Shown: positions 17,191-26,405, counted from the first letter of the stretch. The stretch: DNA of 64,000 bases from Bdellovibrionales bacterium (GCA_016713585.1 JADJOV010000006.1:76992-140991); one strand, 5' to 3'. Notes: generated by a model from the letters alone, not told the origin. A program made the numbers and translations.

Positions 17191-18630
17191 CTATGGCTTA
17201 GCGCCCGGCGCAAAATTCCGAGGTTTATTCATAAGTGAAAGCGGGCTAGGAGCTGCCTGGGGTGGGGGCGTAGAGGCTGACGAGGAGTGGTAGGCGCCGG
17301 AAAAATTTTCCTGGTCTGCATCTCTAAATTTATTGTATTGAGCATCAAATCTCAAGGCAACATCACCAGTGGCACCGTTCCTTTGTTTGCCAATAATGAC
17401 CAAAGCTTTGCCTTTTTTCTCTGGGTCTTCCTTCTCATAATAATCTTCTCGAAAAAGAAGCATAATCACGTCAGCATCTTGCTCGATTGAACCGGATTCT
17501 CGAAGATCTGAAAGCATTGGCTTGCGGTCAGACCGTCCCTCAACTCCCCGATTGAGTTGGGCCATGGCCAAAACTGGAACCTGGAGCTCTTTGGCGATGA
17601 CCTTTAAGCTTTTTGAAATTTCGGCGACAGCGCGCTCTCGACTCTCGACTCTTTGTTTGAGGTCCATCAGCTGAAGGTAATCAATCATTATCATATCAAG
17701 GCCATGCTGGGCCTTGAGGCGTCGACAGCGCGCTCGAATTTCATAAGGGCTGATTCCGGAGGTGTCATCAATAAAAAGCTTAGCCTCGCTGAGGGTTCCA
17801 GCAGAAGCTATCAACTTAGGCCAATCCGTATCACTTAAACGCCCGTTTCTGATAGAAGACATACTAACTTTTGCCTCAGCGGCGAGCATTCTCATCATGA
17901 CGGACTCTTTTCCCATCTCGAGAGAAAAAAACGCGACTGATTTTTTCAAACGCAAGGACGCATGGGAAGCAATGTTCAATCCAAACGCCGTTTTACCCAT
18001 CGAAGGCCTTGCTGCGACAATCACAAGCTCACCTGGATGCAATCCGGCTGTCATCTTATCCAGCTCAGTAAACCCAGTCGCGATACCCGTTATTTCTTCT
18101 TTTTGTTGATAGAGTTGTTCTATCTTCTTGATACTATCTTTGACGATTTCCATAGAGCCGACGAGGCCCTGAGTACTTTTATTCTCATTAATTTTAAAAA
18201 TATCGGATTCGGCTTGATCTAACAGAAGCTCCACATCCTGATTCTCACTAGAAAAGGACCGCTCAATAATTTCTGAACTTGTGTGAATGAGCTTTCGCAA
18301 GAGTGATTTTTCTTTAACAATCTGAGCATAGGTCGCAATATTTGCCGCAGAGATAGTCTTTTCCAAAAGGCTTGCTAAATAGACAAATCCACCTATTCCA
18401 TCAAACTCGCCTCGAGACTGAAGCATATCAGTGACAGTAACCAAATCTATTGGCTTGCTTCGACTAACTAGATCCTTGATAGATGAATAAATTTTTTGAT
18501 GCGAAGGTGCATAAAAATCACCTGAGTCAATTATATCAGAAACCTGGTCAAAAGCCTCGGCCTCCAACATCAGCCCACCAAGAATTGACTGTTCTGCTTC
18601 CAAATTTTGTGGAGGTATTCGAGCTGCCAT
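17191..18630 (-). CDS. dnaB: Replicative DNA helicase
   Basis: DnaB is the hexameric 5'-3' helicase of the replication fork. ATG 18630 is used (GAGGGG upstream; product starts MAARIPPQNLEAEQSILGG); the frame extends further up without support. The N-terminal domain covers residues 1-110, the RecA-like motor 175-450 with Walker A ARPSMGKTAF (about 207-216), FFSLEMGKESVMMRML, Walker B MIMIDYLQLM and SDLRESGSIEQDADVIMLL. The C-terminal 40 residues are a Ser/Pro-rich tail. 479 aa, full length, no intein. Confidence 0.97.
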   Translation of the reverse strand: MAARIPPQNLEAEQSILGGLMLEAEAFDQVSDIIDSGDFYAPSHQKIYSSIKDLVSRSKPIDLVTVTDMLQSRGEFDGIGGFVYLASLLEKTISAANIATYAQIVKEKSLLRKLIHTSSEIIERSFSSENQDVELLLDQAESDIFKINENKSTQGLVGSMEIVKDSIKKIEQLYQQKEEITGIATGFTELDKMTAGLHPGELVIVAARPSMGKTAFGLNIASHASLRLKKSVAFFSLEMGKESVMMRMLAAEAKVSMSSIRNGRLSDTDWPKLIASAGTLSEAKLFIDDTSGISPYEIRARCRRLKAQHGLDMIMIDYLQLMDLKQRVESRERAVAEISKSLKVIAKELQVPVLAMAQLNRGVEGRSDRKPMLSDLRESGSIEQDADVIMLLFREDYYEKEDPEKKGKALVIIGKQRNGATGDVALRFDAQYNKFRDADQENFSGAYHSSSASTPPPQAAPSPLSLMNKPRNFAPGAKP

Positions 18631-18742
18631 AATCCCCTCATATGGACAGATGAACTTTAATTCCAGACAGAAATAAACTTCAAAGCCGCCCAAAACCTAT
18701 CATAGCCTACCCACGAGCAAAGCTTGAAGAAAAATAATAAAG

Positions 18743-19042
18743 CTAATTCAGTTTTTTATAGCGAATTTTGTAACTATCGATTTTCTTTTTTAGAGTATTT
18801 CGATTGATACCTAGCATTTGCGCTGTTTTTACTTGATTTCCATTGAATACCTTTAAGGCGAGTTCGAGAAGAGGTCTTTCAACCTGTTCGAGGACTACAT
18901 TATAAAGTCCGGAAAGCTCAACCTCGGCTTCCTTCTGTTGCTGAAACAAGACCTCTAGCTTACTTTTGACAAGTTTTTCTAAGCTGACTGCTTGAAGATT
19001 TGCTACGAACAAATTGTCTGAACTTTTTAGGTTCCGCGTCAT
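18743..19042 (-). CDS. Fis-family DNA-binding protein
   Basis: 99 aa. Residues 50-99 form a Fis-type helix-turn-helix: RPLLELALKVFNGNQVKTAQ followed by MLGINRNTLKKKI. The N-terminal half is helical and may dimerise. Family members act as nucleoid proteins or as free versions of the NtrC C-terminal domain. It is 28 nt downstream of queE on the same strand, probably co-transcribed. I leave the symbol blank because Fis and NtrC-like tails cannot be told apart here. Confidence 0.82.
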   Translation of the reverse strand: MTRNLKSSDNLFVANLQAVSLEKLVKSKLEVLFQQQKEAEVELSGLYNVVLEQVERPLLELALKVFNGNQVKTAQMLGINRNTLKKKIDSYKIRYKKLN

Positions 19043-19070
19043 GTAACTCCCATAAAAATTTTCTTTGAAT

Positions 19071-19709
19071 TCAAACTCCGCGTGTTTCGGGTGTCCAAAT
19101 ATACTTTTGTAACTGCAATTGCAACCTTGCTAATGAATTTTTTTCTAAAATTTTCTCAGCGAGTCTACGCGGAGACAACTGACCAAATGATGGACTGTAT
19201 AAAACAGAATACTTTTCGAATAATTCATATTGACGGCAAAATAATTCTGACCAGTCAAAGTCGGTTTCGCTACAAAGCACAAATTTAAATTCAGTCGAGG
19301 GCTTTGCCCATTTCAGATTGTCGAAAAGAAAGCTCTGTCCTTCGCCCGAATCTGGAGTTTTAACATCCAAAATAATTTTGACCTTCTCTGGAACATTTTC
19401 AATCGATTTTGCTCCGCTTGTTTCGAGTGATACCAAATATCCTAGTTGACAGAGTTCGGTCATCAGAAGGTGAACTTCCTTTTGCGCCAAGGGTTCGCCA
19501 CCGGTCAAACAAACGTATTTGGTATTATAGCTCGAAATCTTTTTGATGATTTGATCAATGGACAAAAACGCACCTTCAAAATAGGAATACTTGGTGTCGC
19601 AGTAAGTACAGCGCAAAGGGCAGCCAGTTGTTCGCACAAAAACAGTTGGCAATCCAGAATAGGAGGACTCACCTTGAATGCTATAGAAAATTTCATTGAT
19701 TTTTAACAT
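19071..19709 (-). CDS. queE: 7-carboxy-7-deazaguanine synthase (radical SAM)
   Basis: QueE converts 6-carboxytetrahydropterin to 7-carboxy-7-deazaguanine in queuosine biosynthesis, with a 4Fe-4S cluster and S-adenosylmethionine. The start MLKINEIFYSIQGESSYSG is diagnostic. The cluster Cys are C30, C34 and C37 in GCPLRCTYCDT, and CLTGGEPLAQ is the SAM-binding GGEP motif. 212 aa matches the short QueE form. Other queuosine genes are not in the window. Confidence 0.95.
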   Translation of the reverse strand: MLKINEIFYSIQGESSYSGLPTVFVRTTGCPLRCTYCDTKYSYFEGAFLSIDQIIKKISSYNTKYVCLTGGEPLAQKEVHLLMTELCQLGYLVSLETSGAKSIENVPEKVKIILDVKTPDSGEGQSFLFDNLKWAKPSTEFKFVLCSETDFDWSELFCRQYELFEKYSVLYSPSFGQLSPRRLAEKILEKNSLARLQLQLQKYIWTPETRGV

Positions 19710-19856
19710 TTATCGCACTCATCTCTGCCACAATTTGCGTCATTGTCAAGTAAGACTAGGGTCTCGCCGTCGGCACATTTTTAGAATCTAGACCTTCTAA
19801 GAGGCCCAGACAGACTGGCCTTTTCAGACCTCGCAGATTCCCGTAAATTGATTTAT

Positions 19857-22175
19857 ATGAGTTTATTTCTTAAAAAGTTCAAACAAGATGTCTTTGGAAT
19901 TGTCTATCTTATGCTTGGGTTATTTCTTGGGTTGTCACTTGTGACTTTTAATCCAAAAGATCCATCACTTAATTCCATTGGCCAAGACTTAAGACCACTG
20001 AATGCCTGTGGATTTGTTGGCTCATTCACCTCTGACCTACTTTTTCAGTTTTTGGGCCTTTCATCGTGGTTACTCATTATTTTTTTACTGCGAATGGCCT
20101 ATGGAACTTTCAAGGATCAGAAGGTTGGATTTGGAGAGCTTAGAGTTGTGTGGGCAGCGTTTTTTGTTCTTGTTTTTGCGTCACTTTTGTCTGTCTATTT
20201 TCCGGAGAGGTCGTTATTTCACGGGCAAATCTTTCCAGGTGGCCTTGTGGGACTTGGCATTGCTGAAGTGCTTCTCAGAGCATTCAACAGAATTGGGGTT
20301 CAGATTGTCTTGTGGTCCTCGGTCTTAATTCTAATTCTATTTTATTCTGAAAAAACTGTTCATGAATTGTCCTTATGGCCACGTAATGTAGGACTATGGA
20401 TCCTTAAAAATATGTGGGGATCCATCAAAAGATTTAAAGTGAAAATTCCAAAGGTCCAGGTCACTCCAATTCATCAACCCGCTCTTGCGGGGGGCGGATT
20501 TAACGGCGGAATGGAGTTTAGAATTCGGCCAGAAGTAGAAAGTAAAGTAGAGCTGGACACTCAGCTCGAACCTGAATCTGTAGAGCCAGAAAGGGAAGGA
20601 CTACTTTCTAAGACTCCGAAAAGAAAAGTGGTTTTACAAGTGAATCCGCCTCGACGGGTTGAGAACTGGGCGATGCCAAAAATTGATCTTTTAGAGAATC
20701 CACCAGCAACTCGAATAAAAATTGATGAAAGGGAAATTAAGAGGAAAGCCGAACTTCTAATAGATAAGCTTAAGAACTTTTCAATTGAGGGTCAGATTAC
20801 CGATGCAAAACCAGGGCCTCTGGTGACGATGTATGAATTCAAACCAAATGTTGACGTAAAGATTAGCAAAATATCTGATCTCGAGGATGATCTATCATTG
20901 GCACTGAGTTCAGAGTCTGTTCGCGTTGTGGGTCATATTCCCGGACGGGATGTCGTCGGAATAGAGACCTCAAATCTAAAGCGCGAAATGGTTTACTATA
21001 AGGATCTGATTGCGGATAACCAATTTTGGAACCAGGATTTTACTTTGCCTATGGCTTTGGGTAGGCAAGTTAATGGCGAAGCCAAAATTGTGGATTTGAG
21101 AAAAATGCCCCACTTACTCATTGCCGGCACCACAGGCTCAGGGAAATCCGTATTTGTGAGCTCAATCATTACTGGGCTAATATTCAAGCATTCTCCGAAG
21201 ACCCTGCGCTTCATCTTGATTGATCCAAAAATGGTGGACTTGGCCCACTTTGCAAAAATTCCGCACTTGATATTGCCGCATATAACAGAGGCGAAGAAGG
21301 CCGTCATGGCTTTGAAATGGGCCGTTCGAGAAATGGAGAAACGTTATCGATCTCTTTCAAAATTTGGAGTTAGTAAGATTGAGCTTTTTAACGAAAAGAT
21401 CACTCAACTTAGTAAAGAAGAAATATCAGAGCATGAAAAGGTCAATCAAGAGTTAGAAGGCAACGGTCGCGGCCGACAGGATCAGTACTACTTCGCGGCG
21501 CTTCCATATATTGTCGTTGTTGTTGATGAACTTGCCGACCTTATGGTTACGGAAAAGCAAAACATCGAGTTACCAATTCAGCGCCTAACACAAATGGCAC
21601 GAGCTTGTGGGATGCATTTGATTCTTGCGACCCAATCCCCACGGAAAGACGTGGTCACTGGACTCATCAAAACAAATATTCCAGGAAGAATTGCGCTTAA
21701 AGTCGCATCTAAAATGGACTCTAGAATTATTTTGGATGAATCAGGTGCGGAGCGGTTGTTGCCAAATGGGGATATGCTTTTTCTTGCCCCAGGTGTGGCT
21801 AAACCGATGCGTCATCATGGACCATACCTTTCTGATAGAGAAATCAATGATGTGGTTGGATTTTGGTCCAAACAGGGCGAACCAGACTATGACACTCTGG
21901 CGCTCAAGGTTCTGGACGGGTCAAATAGCGAGTCCTCTGAGATTGAGGAATCTGGCTCAAATAATTTTGAAGAAGAGCATGACGAAATGTACGACCAAAT
22001 TCTATCCTGGACCTCCGAACAAAAAGAAATCAGTGCCTCCTTATTGCAGCGAAAATTTCGTCTTGGGTATCCCCGAGCAGCTCGAATGATTGAGCTTTTT
22101 GAAAAGGAAGGCGTCATTAGCGGCGCCAATGGCAGCAAGCCGCGTCAGGTAATTGTAAAAAGCTATAAAGAATAG
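19857..22175 (+). CDS. ftsK: DNA translocase FtsK
   Basis: FtsK couples division with chromosome segregation, pumping DNA toward dif at the septum. ATG 19857 is preferred over TTG 19848. The N-terminus has four hydrophobic segments (about residues 12-35, 50-75, 90-110, 125-160), then a short Pro/Glu linker. The motor shows Walker A AGTTGSGKSVFVSS near residue 422, Walker B IVVVVDELADLM and QRLTQMARACGMHLILATQ. The C-terminal winged helix (LLQRKFRLGYPRAARM, EKEGVIS) reads KOPS sites. 772 aa with a linker shorter than in E. coli, as in SpoIIIE. Frame intact. Confidence 0.96.
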   Translation: MSLFLKKFKQDVFGIVYLMLGLFLGLSLVTFNPKDPSLNSIGQDLRPLNACGFVGSFTSDLLFQFLGLSSWLLIIFLLRMAYGTFKDQKVGFGELRVVWAAFFVLVFASLLSVYFPERSLFHGQIFPGGLVGLGIAEVLLRAFNRIGVQIVLWSSVLILILFYSEKTVHELSLWPRNVGLWILKNMWGSIKRFKVKIPKVQVTPIHQPALAGGGFNGGMEFRIRPEVESKVELDTQLEPESVEPEREGLLSKTPKRKVVLQVNPPRRVENWAMPKIDLLENPPATRIKIDEREIKRKAELLIDKLKNFSIEGQITDAKPGPLVTMYEFKPNVDVKISKISDLEDDLSLALSSESVRVVGHIPGRDVVGIETSNLKREMVYYKDLIADNQFWNQDFTLPMALGRQVNGEAKIVDLRKMPHLLIAGTTGSGKSVFVSSIITGLIFKHSPKTLRFILIDPKMVDLAHFAKIPHLILPHITEAKKAVMALKWAVREMEKRYRSLSKFGVSKIELFNEKITQLSKEEISEHEKVNQELEGNGRGRQDQYYFAALPYIVVVVDELADLMVTEKQNIELPIQRLTQMARACGMHLILATQSPRKDVVTGLIKTNIPGRIALKVASKMDSRIILDESGAERLLPNGDMLFLAPGVAKPMRHHGPYLSDREINDVVGFWSKQGEPDYDTLALKVLDGSNSESSEIEESGSNNFEEEHDEMYDQILSWTSEQKEISASLLQRKFRLGYPRAARMIELFEKEGVISGANGSKPRQVIVKSYKE

Positions 22176-22268
22176 ACCAAGACATCTTGACTCCCCTCCA
22201 GCATGATTTGATAGGGCTAAATATTTTGGGATTTGCTAAGAAAGGCATTCCCTAATCAAGGAGGAATG

Positions 22269-22853
22269 ATGCTAGTTAAAATGTTGGGAAAAGTGATAGC
22301 CGCTGGAGCACTTTTAATTTCAAGCGCGGCTTTTGGCAGTGGAACTTTGTCAGAAATGGTCACCGATATCCAGGTACAAGTTGCCCATGATGTAGCAATG
22401 CAGAGTGGTATTGACTGGAAGGTTGGAGATCAAAATGACTATAACGTCGACATGGGATTTCTTAAGGGAACCATGGTGATGAAAGTACGTGAAATTGGCG
22501 CTGATGGTATTTGGGTTGATCAAGATATGGACTTGGGTTTTGCAGGCAAGCAGACAGCATCTTCACTGATTGATCCAAACACAGGTGCAGTTAAGAAAAT
22601 GATTGTGAATGGTAAAGAGCAGGCCATTCCAGAGAACAACTTTAAACCAGTTGAAGTTAAGGAAGCGACTATTACAGTCCCGGCGGGAACTTTTGAATGC
22701 ATTTATGTTAGACTTAAAGATGAGAAAACTGGTAAGGAAGCAGAGGCCTGGATCAATCCAGAGAAGGTTTCTATTGGAGGTTCTTTGAAAATGATCCAGC
22801 CAGGTCAATTTGGAAATGTCACCCTTGAACTTAAGTCCTTTAAAAGGAACTAA
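22269..22853 (+). CDS. Exported protein, unknown function
   Basis: About 195 aa. AAGGAGG directly precedes two adjacent ATG codons (22266, 22269); spacing favours the second. A signal peptide ends near SSAAFG. The mature part is beta-rich and contains ITVPAGTFECIYVRLKDEKT followed by AEAWINPE, reminiscent of DUF3108-like periplasmic proteins, in which VPAGTF(x)C is common. That resemblance is a suggestion only. A perfect terminator hairpin lies 22 nt after the stop. Confidence 0.75.
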   Translation: MLVKMLGKVIAAGALLISSAAFGSGTLSEMVTDIQVQVAHDVAMQSGIDWKVGDQNDYNVDMGFLKGTMVMKVREIGADGIWVDQDMDLGFAGKQTASSLIDPNTGAVKKMIVNGKEQAIPENNFKPVEVKEATITVPAGTFECIYVRLKDEKTGKEAEAWINPEKVSIGGSLKMIQPGQFGNVTLELKSFKRN

Positions 22854-22864
22854 GATTCCATTAA

Positions 22865-23764
22865 ATGAATTTAGAAAAGCCGCAATCTTTATTGCGGCTT
22901 TTTCTTTTTGGTTTGGCCAAGGTAGTTCTTTGGCTCTCGTGACCACAAAGTCTGAAGGTTATAAAGAAATTATTAGCAAAGCCCAAAATTTGGTTTTACA
23001 AAAAGAGATCCCAAGCACTTGATCTTTTGTATTACGCCCTAAAGCAAGAAAATCCCAAGGGACCTGCGTATAAAGAAATTAAGAAGAATATGTCTTCAAT
23101 TTCGAGAGTGTTTATATTTGAAAAGGCACAGCAGGCCTATGAATTGGCCATCTCTATGCGCAAACAAGATTTGACTCAATCCTATAAGACTTTAAAAGAT
23201 GGACTGAGTCATGAAAAGGATAATCTGAATCTCTTATTGGCTCTCAGTCGACTCGAGGTGAGTAAAAATGAATGCGCGGTCGGTAAAGAGACTTTTCAGA
23301 AGATCCCTAAACCACTGAGTACTGATGAAGAAGTTCAACTTTTGGAGGCTCAGCTTTTATTTTGTGGAAAAGAGACTTTAGAGCCATCGAGCATATCTGT
23401 AGCTGACCAGCGCATTATTGAGATGCAGAACTTTCAATTGTCGAATTCTAGTTTGGGTCTTTATTGGAGTCTTCTGGAACTGAGAAAGTTTGAAATTCAA
23501 AAAAATGAACAGAAAATTAAGGAAAAACTCAAAACCTTAGATAGCTTGGCAGCAAGACAGCATCCGGATCTTCTCTATTGGCAGTGGAAAATAAGCAAGA
23601 AAACTGACCCTTATAGAAATCAATTGGGGCATAAATATATCTTGAGTTGCCAGAGTTTATCTCAACGACAGAGTCGAGAATATCTGATAGACCCTTTTTT
23701 GTGCCAGCGCGTGGCTGAAGTTGAGCGTGAGATGAAGAAACAAGGGGCCTTGATTGAAAAATGA
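22865..23764 (+). CDS. Exported TPR-like protein, split by frame breaks
   Basis: Two frames join to one product. If one A is restored in the A-run at 22875-22878, ATG 22865 gives MNLEKAAIFIAAFSFWFGQG followed by SSLA, a good signal peptide. Mature sequence EGYKEIISKAQNLVLQKE continues after a second shift near 23000-23010 as SQALDLLYYALKQENPKG, then helical repeat-like sequence to 23764. The helix pairs (AQQAYELAISMRKQDLTQSY, LLLALSRLEVSKNECAVG) suggest TPR or Sel1-like repeats. A terminator-like hairpin overlaps its signal-peptide codons. Function unknown; it is just upstream of the LptM-like lipoprotein. Confidence 0.65.
22875..22908 (+). terminator. Terminator hairpin overlapping the next gene's start
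   Basis: A perfect 12-bp stem (AAAAGCCGCAAT with ATTGCGGCTTTT), 4-nt loop CTTT, followed by a T-rich run. By structure it is a strong intrinsic terminator for the exported-protein gene ending at 22853, yet it lies in the signal-peptide codons of the next gene. Confidence 0.8.
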
Positions 23765-23780
23765 CCAAAGAAACAGGGTG

Positions 23781-23921
23781 ATGAATTTTTTCGTGCTAGT
23801 TGTGCTCGTATTTGCTTTGGGCAGCTGTGGCGTTAAGGGGAAGCCATTGCCTCCTCTTGAGGCGCCCTTCTTGAGCGGTAAGCCACATTCTCAAGCGAAT
23901 GACCGAGCGAAGAAAAAATGA
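23781..23921 (+). CDS. Small lipoprotein, LptM (YifL)-like
   Basis: 46 aa from ATG 23781. Signal peptide MNFFVLVVLVFALGSC with lipobox LGSC (Cys16), then GVKGKPLPPLEAP. The GCGxKGxPLxxP pattern after the lipid-bearing Cys is that of LPAM/YifL lipoproteins; E. coli LptM assists disulfide maturation of the LPS translocon LptDE. In many Proteobacteria the gene precedes DAP/lysine genes, as here. Its TGA overlaps the ATG of the dapF stub (ATGA), so translation is coupled. The context supports the assignment. Confidence 0.7.
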   Translation: MNFFVLVVLVFALGSCGVKGKPLPPLEAPFLSGKPHSQANDRAKKK

Positions 23922-23992
23922 TTAAATATTCTGGTGCTGGAAATACCTTTTATGGTAGGACCCTCATAAAAAATTGCGGAAATTATTTATGA
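23918..23992 (+). pseudogene. dapF: Diaminopimelate epimerase N-terminal stub
   Basis: ATG 23918 overlaps the lipoprotein stop. The first 11 residues, MIKYSGAGNTF, match the invariant DapF start (K..GAGN.F), where catalysis-related residues begin. After NTF the sequence loses all similarity and stops at 23992; about 250 residues are missing. DapF makes meso-DAP for peptidoglycan and lysine, so true loss would need a replacement enzyme. A 16-base tandem duplication sits at the scar. Either a real deletion or an assembly collapse. Confidence 0.65.
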
Positions 23993-24013
23993 AACTAATT
24001 ATTTATGAAACTA
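23982..24013. repeat. 16-bp tandem duplication at the dapF scar
   Basis: ATTATTTATGAAACTA occurs twice in direct succession, between the dapF stub and dapA. A related ATTATGAAAC recurs at the dapA start (24028-24037). It may mark the point of deletion or slippage. Confidence 0.85.
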
Positions 24014-24029
24014 AATGGATAAGTGAATT

Positions 24030-24914
24030 ATGAAACAAATGAATGGTCTGATAACGGCACTGATAACACCTTTCAAAGAGGGTAAAATTGACTTTGGCTC
24101 TTTGGAAAAACTAATTAAACATCAGATAGATAGAGGTGTGTCTGGCTTCGTCGTTAATGGAACAACTGGAGAAAGCCCAACGTTGTCCGATATCGAAGTT
24201 CAGAACCTTTTTAAGTTTTGCCAGAAGATGGTGCCAAAAGCCTTCCCTCTAATATTGGGGACGGGTACAAACTCGACTCAAACAACTATCGAAAAAACGA
24301 GAATGGCGGCAGAACTCGGTGCTGATTCGGCCTTGGTTGTCGTGCCATATTATAACAAACCACCGCAGCGGGGATTGTTTAAACATTTTTCTGAGGTTGC
24401 AAATTGCGGAGGTATTCCCGTTATATTGTATAACGTTCCAGGTAGAACGATTACCTCTCTGGATGTGGATACGGTTGTTTCGCTGAGCGAAAATAGAAAT
24501 ATCATCGGGATCAAAGAGGCCTCTGGAAAAGTGCAAATTGCAGCTGAACTTAGAAAAGCCTGTCGGAAGGATTTTTTGCTTTTGTCTGGTGATGATGGAA
24601 CCTATGTTGAATTTCTTGAAGCTGGAGGGGATGGTGTGATCTCCGTAGCGTCACATGTTATTCCTGACCAGATGAAGCGTTGGCGGGATCTTTTTTTATC
24701 TGGGGATGTTAAGCGAGCCTATCAAGAAAGTGCTCGCTGGCGGGCTCTTTTGAATCTTCTGTGTGTTGAGGCAAATCCAATTCCTATAAAGAAGGCAGCT
24801 CAAAATCTAGGGCTGATTGAAAGCGCTGAGTTGCGGTTACCTTTGGTGGAGCTCGAGAGTAAAAATGCGGAGCTCCTAAGGGAAGAAATGCTGAAGCTAG
24901 GCCTGATACTGTGA
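24030..24914 (+). CDS. dapA: 4-hydroxy-tetrahydrodipicolinate synthase
   Basis: DapA condenses pyruvate with aspartate semialdehyde, the first step to DAP and lysine. The 294 aa product is a class I aldolase barrel. NGTTGESPTL binds pyruvate, YNVPGRT carries the catalytic Tyr, and GIKEASGKV the Schiff-base Lys. LITPFKEGKID at the N-terminus is standard. It ends in a GTGA overlap with dapB. Frame intact. Confidence 0.97.
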   Translation: MKQMNGLITALITPFKEGKIDFGSLEKLIKHQIDRGVSGFVVNGTTGESPTLSDIEVQNLFKFCQKMVPKAFPLILGTGTNSTQTTIEKTRMAAELGADSALVVVPYYNKPPQRGLFKHFSEVANCGGIPVILYNVPGRTITSLDVDTVVSLSENRNIIGIKEASGKVQIAAELRKACRKDFLLLSGDDGTYVEFLEAGGDGVISVASHVIPDQMKRWRDLFLSGDVKRAYQESARWRALLNLLCVEANPIPIKKAAQNLGLIESAELRLPLVELESKNAELLREEMLKLGLIL

Positions 24915-25623
24915 AAAAGCTGAGAGTTGGAGTCTTTGGTGCCGGCGGCAAAATGGGCCAAGAAGTCACAGGACTTCTTAAGGGTTCGGAGTTTTTGGAT
25001 GCGGCAGTTGGGGTTTCTCTCGCACAGAAAGCTGTCGGATATAGAAATGTCTCCGATGTCTTGATGGACGCCATGTCAAATGAGACTGATGTCTGGATTG
25101 ATTTTTCGTTACCTGGGGGGTTCGATCAGATTGTGGACTTCTGTATCAAGTGGAAAAAGCCATTGATTTCCGGAACAACAGGTCTGAGTGAAATTCAGCA
25201 CCAGAAAATCAAAGATGCGGGAAAGATAATTCCAATTCTTTGGTCCTCAAATATGAGTTTGGGCATTGTGGCGTTGAAAAAAGCAATGGAGGCTTTTGCA
25301 ATTTTAAACAATTTTGATTTTCAGATAGAAGAAATTCATCACAAGATGAAGTTGGACAAACCGAGCGGCACCGCCGTGACACTTCAGGGTCAGCTACAAA
25401 AGATAGTCGGAAGAAGGGAACCCCCTCGCCTTTATCAATGCGTGGGGGCGGAGTTTTTGGAGTCCATAAGGTCTGGGCTTTTTCACAGGAAGAGGTCCTA
25501 TGTTTTGAGCACCAAGCACTCACGCGGAGTGTTTTTGCGCGAGGGGCTATTTGGGCAGCTCAAAATATTTCGACCAGGCAACCAGGTATCTATACTCTTG
25601 AGGAGCTAATCGATTGGCCCTAG
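24911..25623 (+). CDS. dapB: 4-hydroxy-tetrahydrodipicolinate reductase, one frame break
   Basis: DapB reduces the DapA product with NAD(P)H. The start GTG 24911 overlaps the dapA stop. VGVFGAGGKMGQEV is the nucleotide-binding loop; SGTTGLSE and WSSNMSLGIVALKKA follow; IEEIHHKMKLDKPSGTA is the catalytic signature. The first frame drifts after EPPR near 25425; the true end (PLSMRGGGVFGVHKVWAFSQ, FEHQALTRSVFARGA, QPGIYTLEELI) is in the next frame and stops at 25623. One base fewer or more around 25423-25430 restores a 237 aa protein of normal length. Confidence 0.93.
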
Positions 25624-26122
25624 GTCTTGTTGGAATTTCTTATCCGTGGATTGAAACAACTAGCCTTGCTAAGACTATTTTATTGAAATTGATTCAAAAT
25701 TCGGAGCTTCTGGAAGTTACGTCGCTATTTAAGAGACGCTCCCAGTCTGGAAGTGATTTTGAATCAACCATTGAAATGGTTGCGGCTGTTTCAACAGAAA
25801 AGCGAAAGTCGAATTTGCGAGTCGATTGCATGAGATTGCCAAAGAAATAATAAAACGCCGAGAAGATTCTCAGGTGAGTATTAAACTTCTCTTGTATGAT
25901 CAGGAAGTTATCATGACCCCAGAGTTGACCTTGCCTCATCCTGACCTCCAGTATGACTTATTGACCTTGCGACTGAGTAGTGAGGTTTGGAGTCGTTACG
26001 AGCATCCGGTTTTGAAGAAAACTTTGGGAGAACTTTCTGATCTCAGAGTTAATAGCATCGATCATTGGCCAGCCCAAAATGATGAGTCAAAATGGTCGAG
26101 AGATGAAGTCCCGTTTCTATGA
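25614..26122 (+). CDS. folK: Folate-pathway pyrophosphokinase (HPPK)-like, frame-broken
   Basis: HPPK transfers pyrophosphate to hydroxymethyl-dihydropterin in folate synthesis. Joined frames read FKRRSQSGSDFESTIEMVAA, HEIAKEIIKRREDSQ, SIKLLLYDQEVIMTPELTLP, HPDLQYDLLTLRL, and YEHPVLKKTLGEL. The PHPxL block and the D/S-x-LLYD region are HPPK-like. The break is in an A-run near 25800 (one A missing). Oddly, the usual N-terminal GSNLG motif is replaced by GISYPWIET, and the DLD metal site reads SIK, so it may be a diverged paralogue. TTG 25614 overlaps the dapB end by 10 nt. Confidence 0.6.
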
Positions 26123-26375
26123 TCGACGAGGACGATATTTAGAGAATATAGAAAATGCAAAGGAAAGACTCTATACAGTAGTTACTGTATTGGGTGACAG
26201 AAGGCCATATGATGTTAAGGTCGAGGTGTTTGTGGAGGAAAAGGTCGAGGAAAATGTCTATGTCATTAGTGAACAAGACAATAGGTCAGCCGAAAGGATT
26301 GCCGCTCGAATTAAGGACGCCCTTTACCAAAGTCAGAGTAATCGCAACGTGATTGACGATTTCAGACCCCTATAA
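26103..26375 (+). CDS. Conserved-looking small protein, unknown function
   Basis: 90 aa from ATG 26103, overlapping the end of the folK-like gene by 20 nt, with GAGAG upstream. Highly charged; a strand-rich middle (RLYTVVTVLGDRRPYDVKVE, VFVEEKVEENVYVIS) is followed by a helix AERIAARIKDALYQSQ. No membrane segment or recognised family. Its place at the end of the DAP/folate operon suggests co-expression, not function. Confidence 0.65.
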   Translation: MKSRFYDRRGRYLENIENAKERLYTVVTVLGDRRPYDVKVEVFVEEKVEENVYVISEQDNRSAERIAARIKDALYQSQSNRNVIDDFRPL

Positions 26376-26405
26376 CAGACTTAATAATGAGGAAGTAATA
26401 GGATA

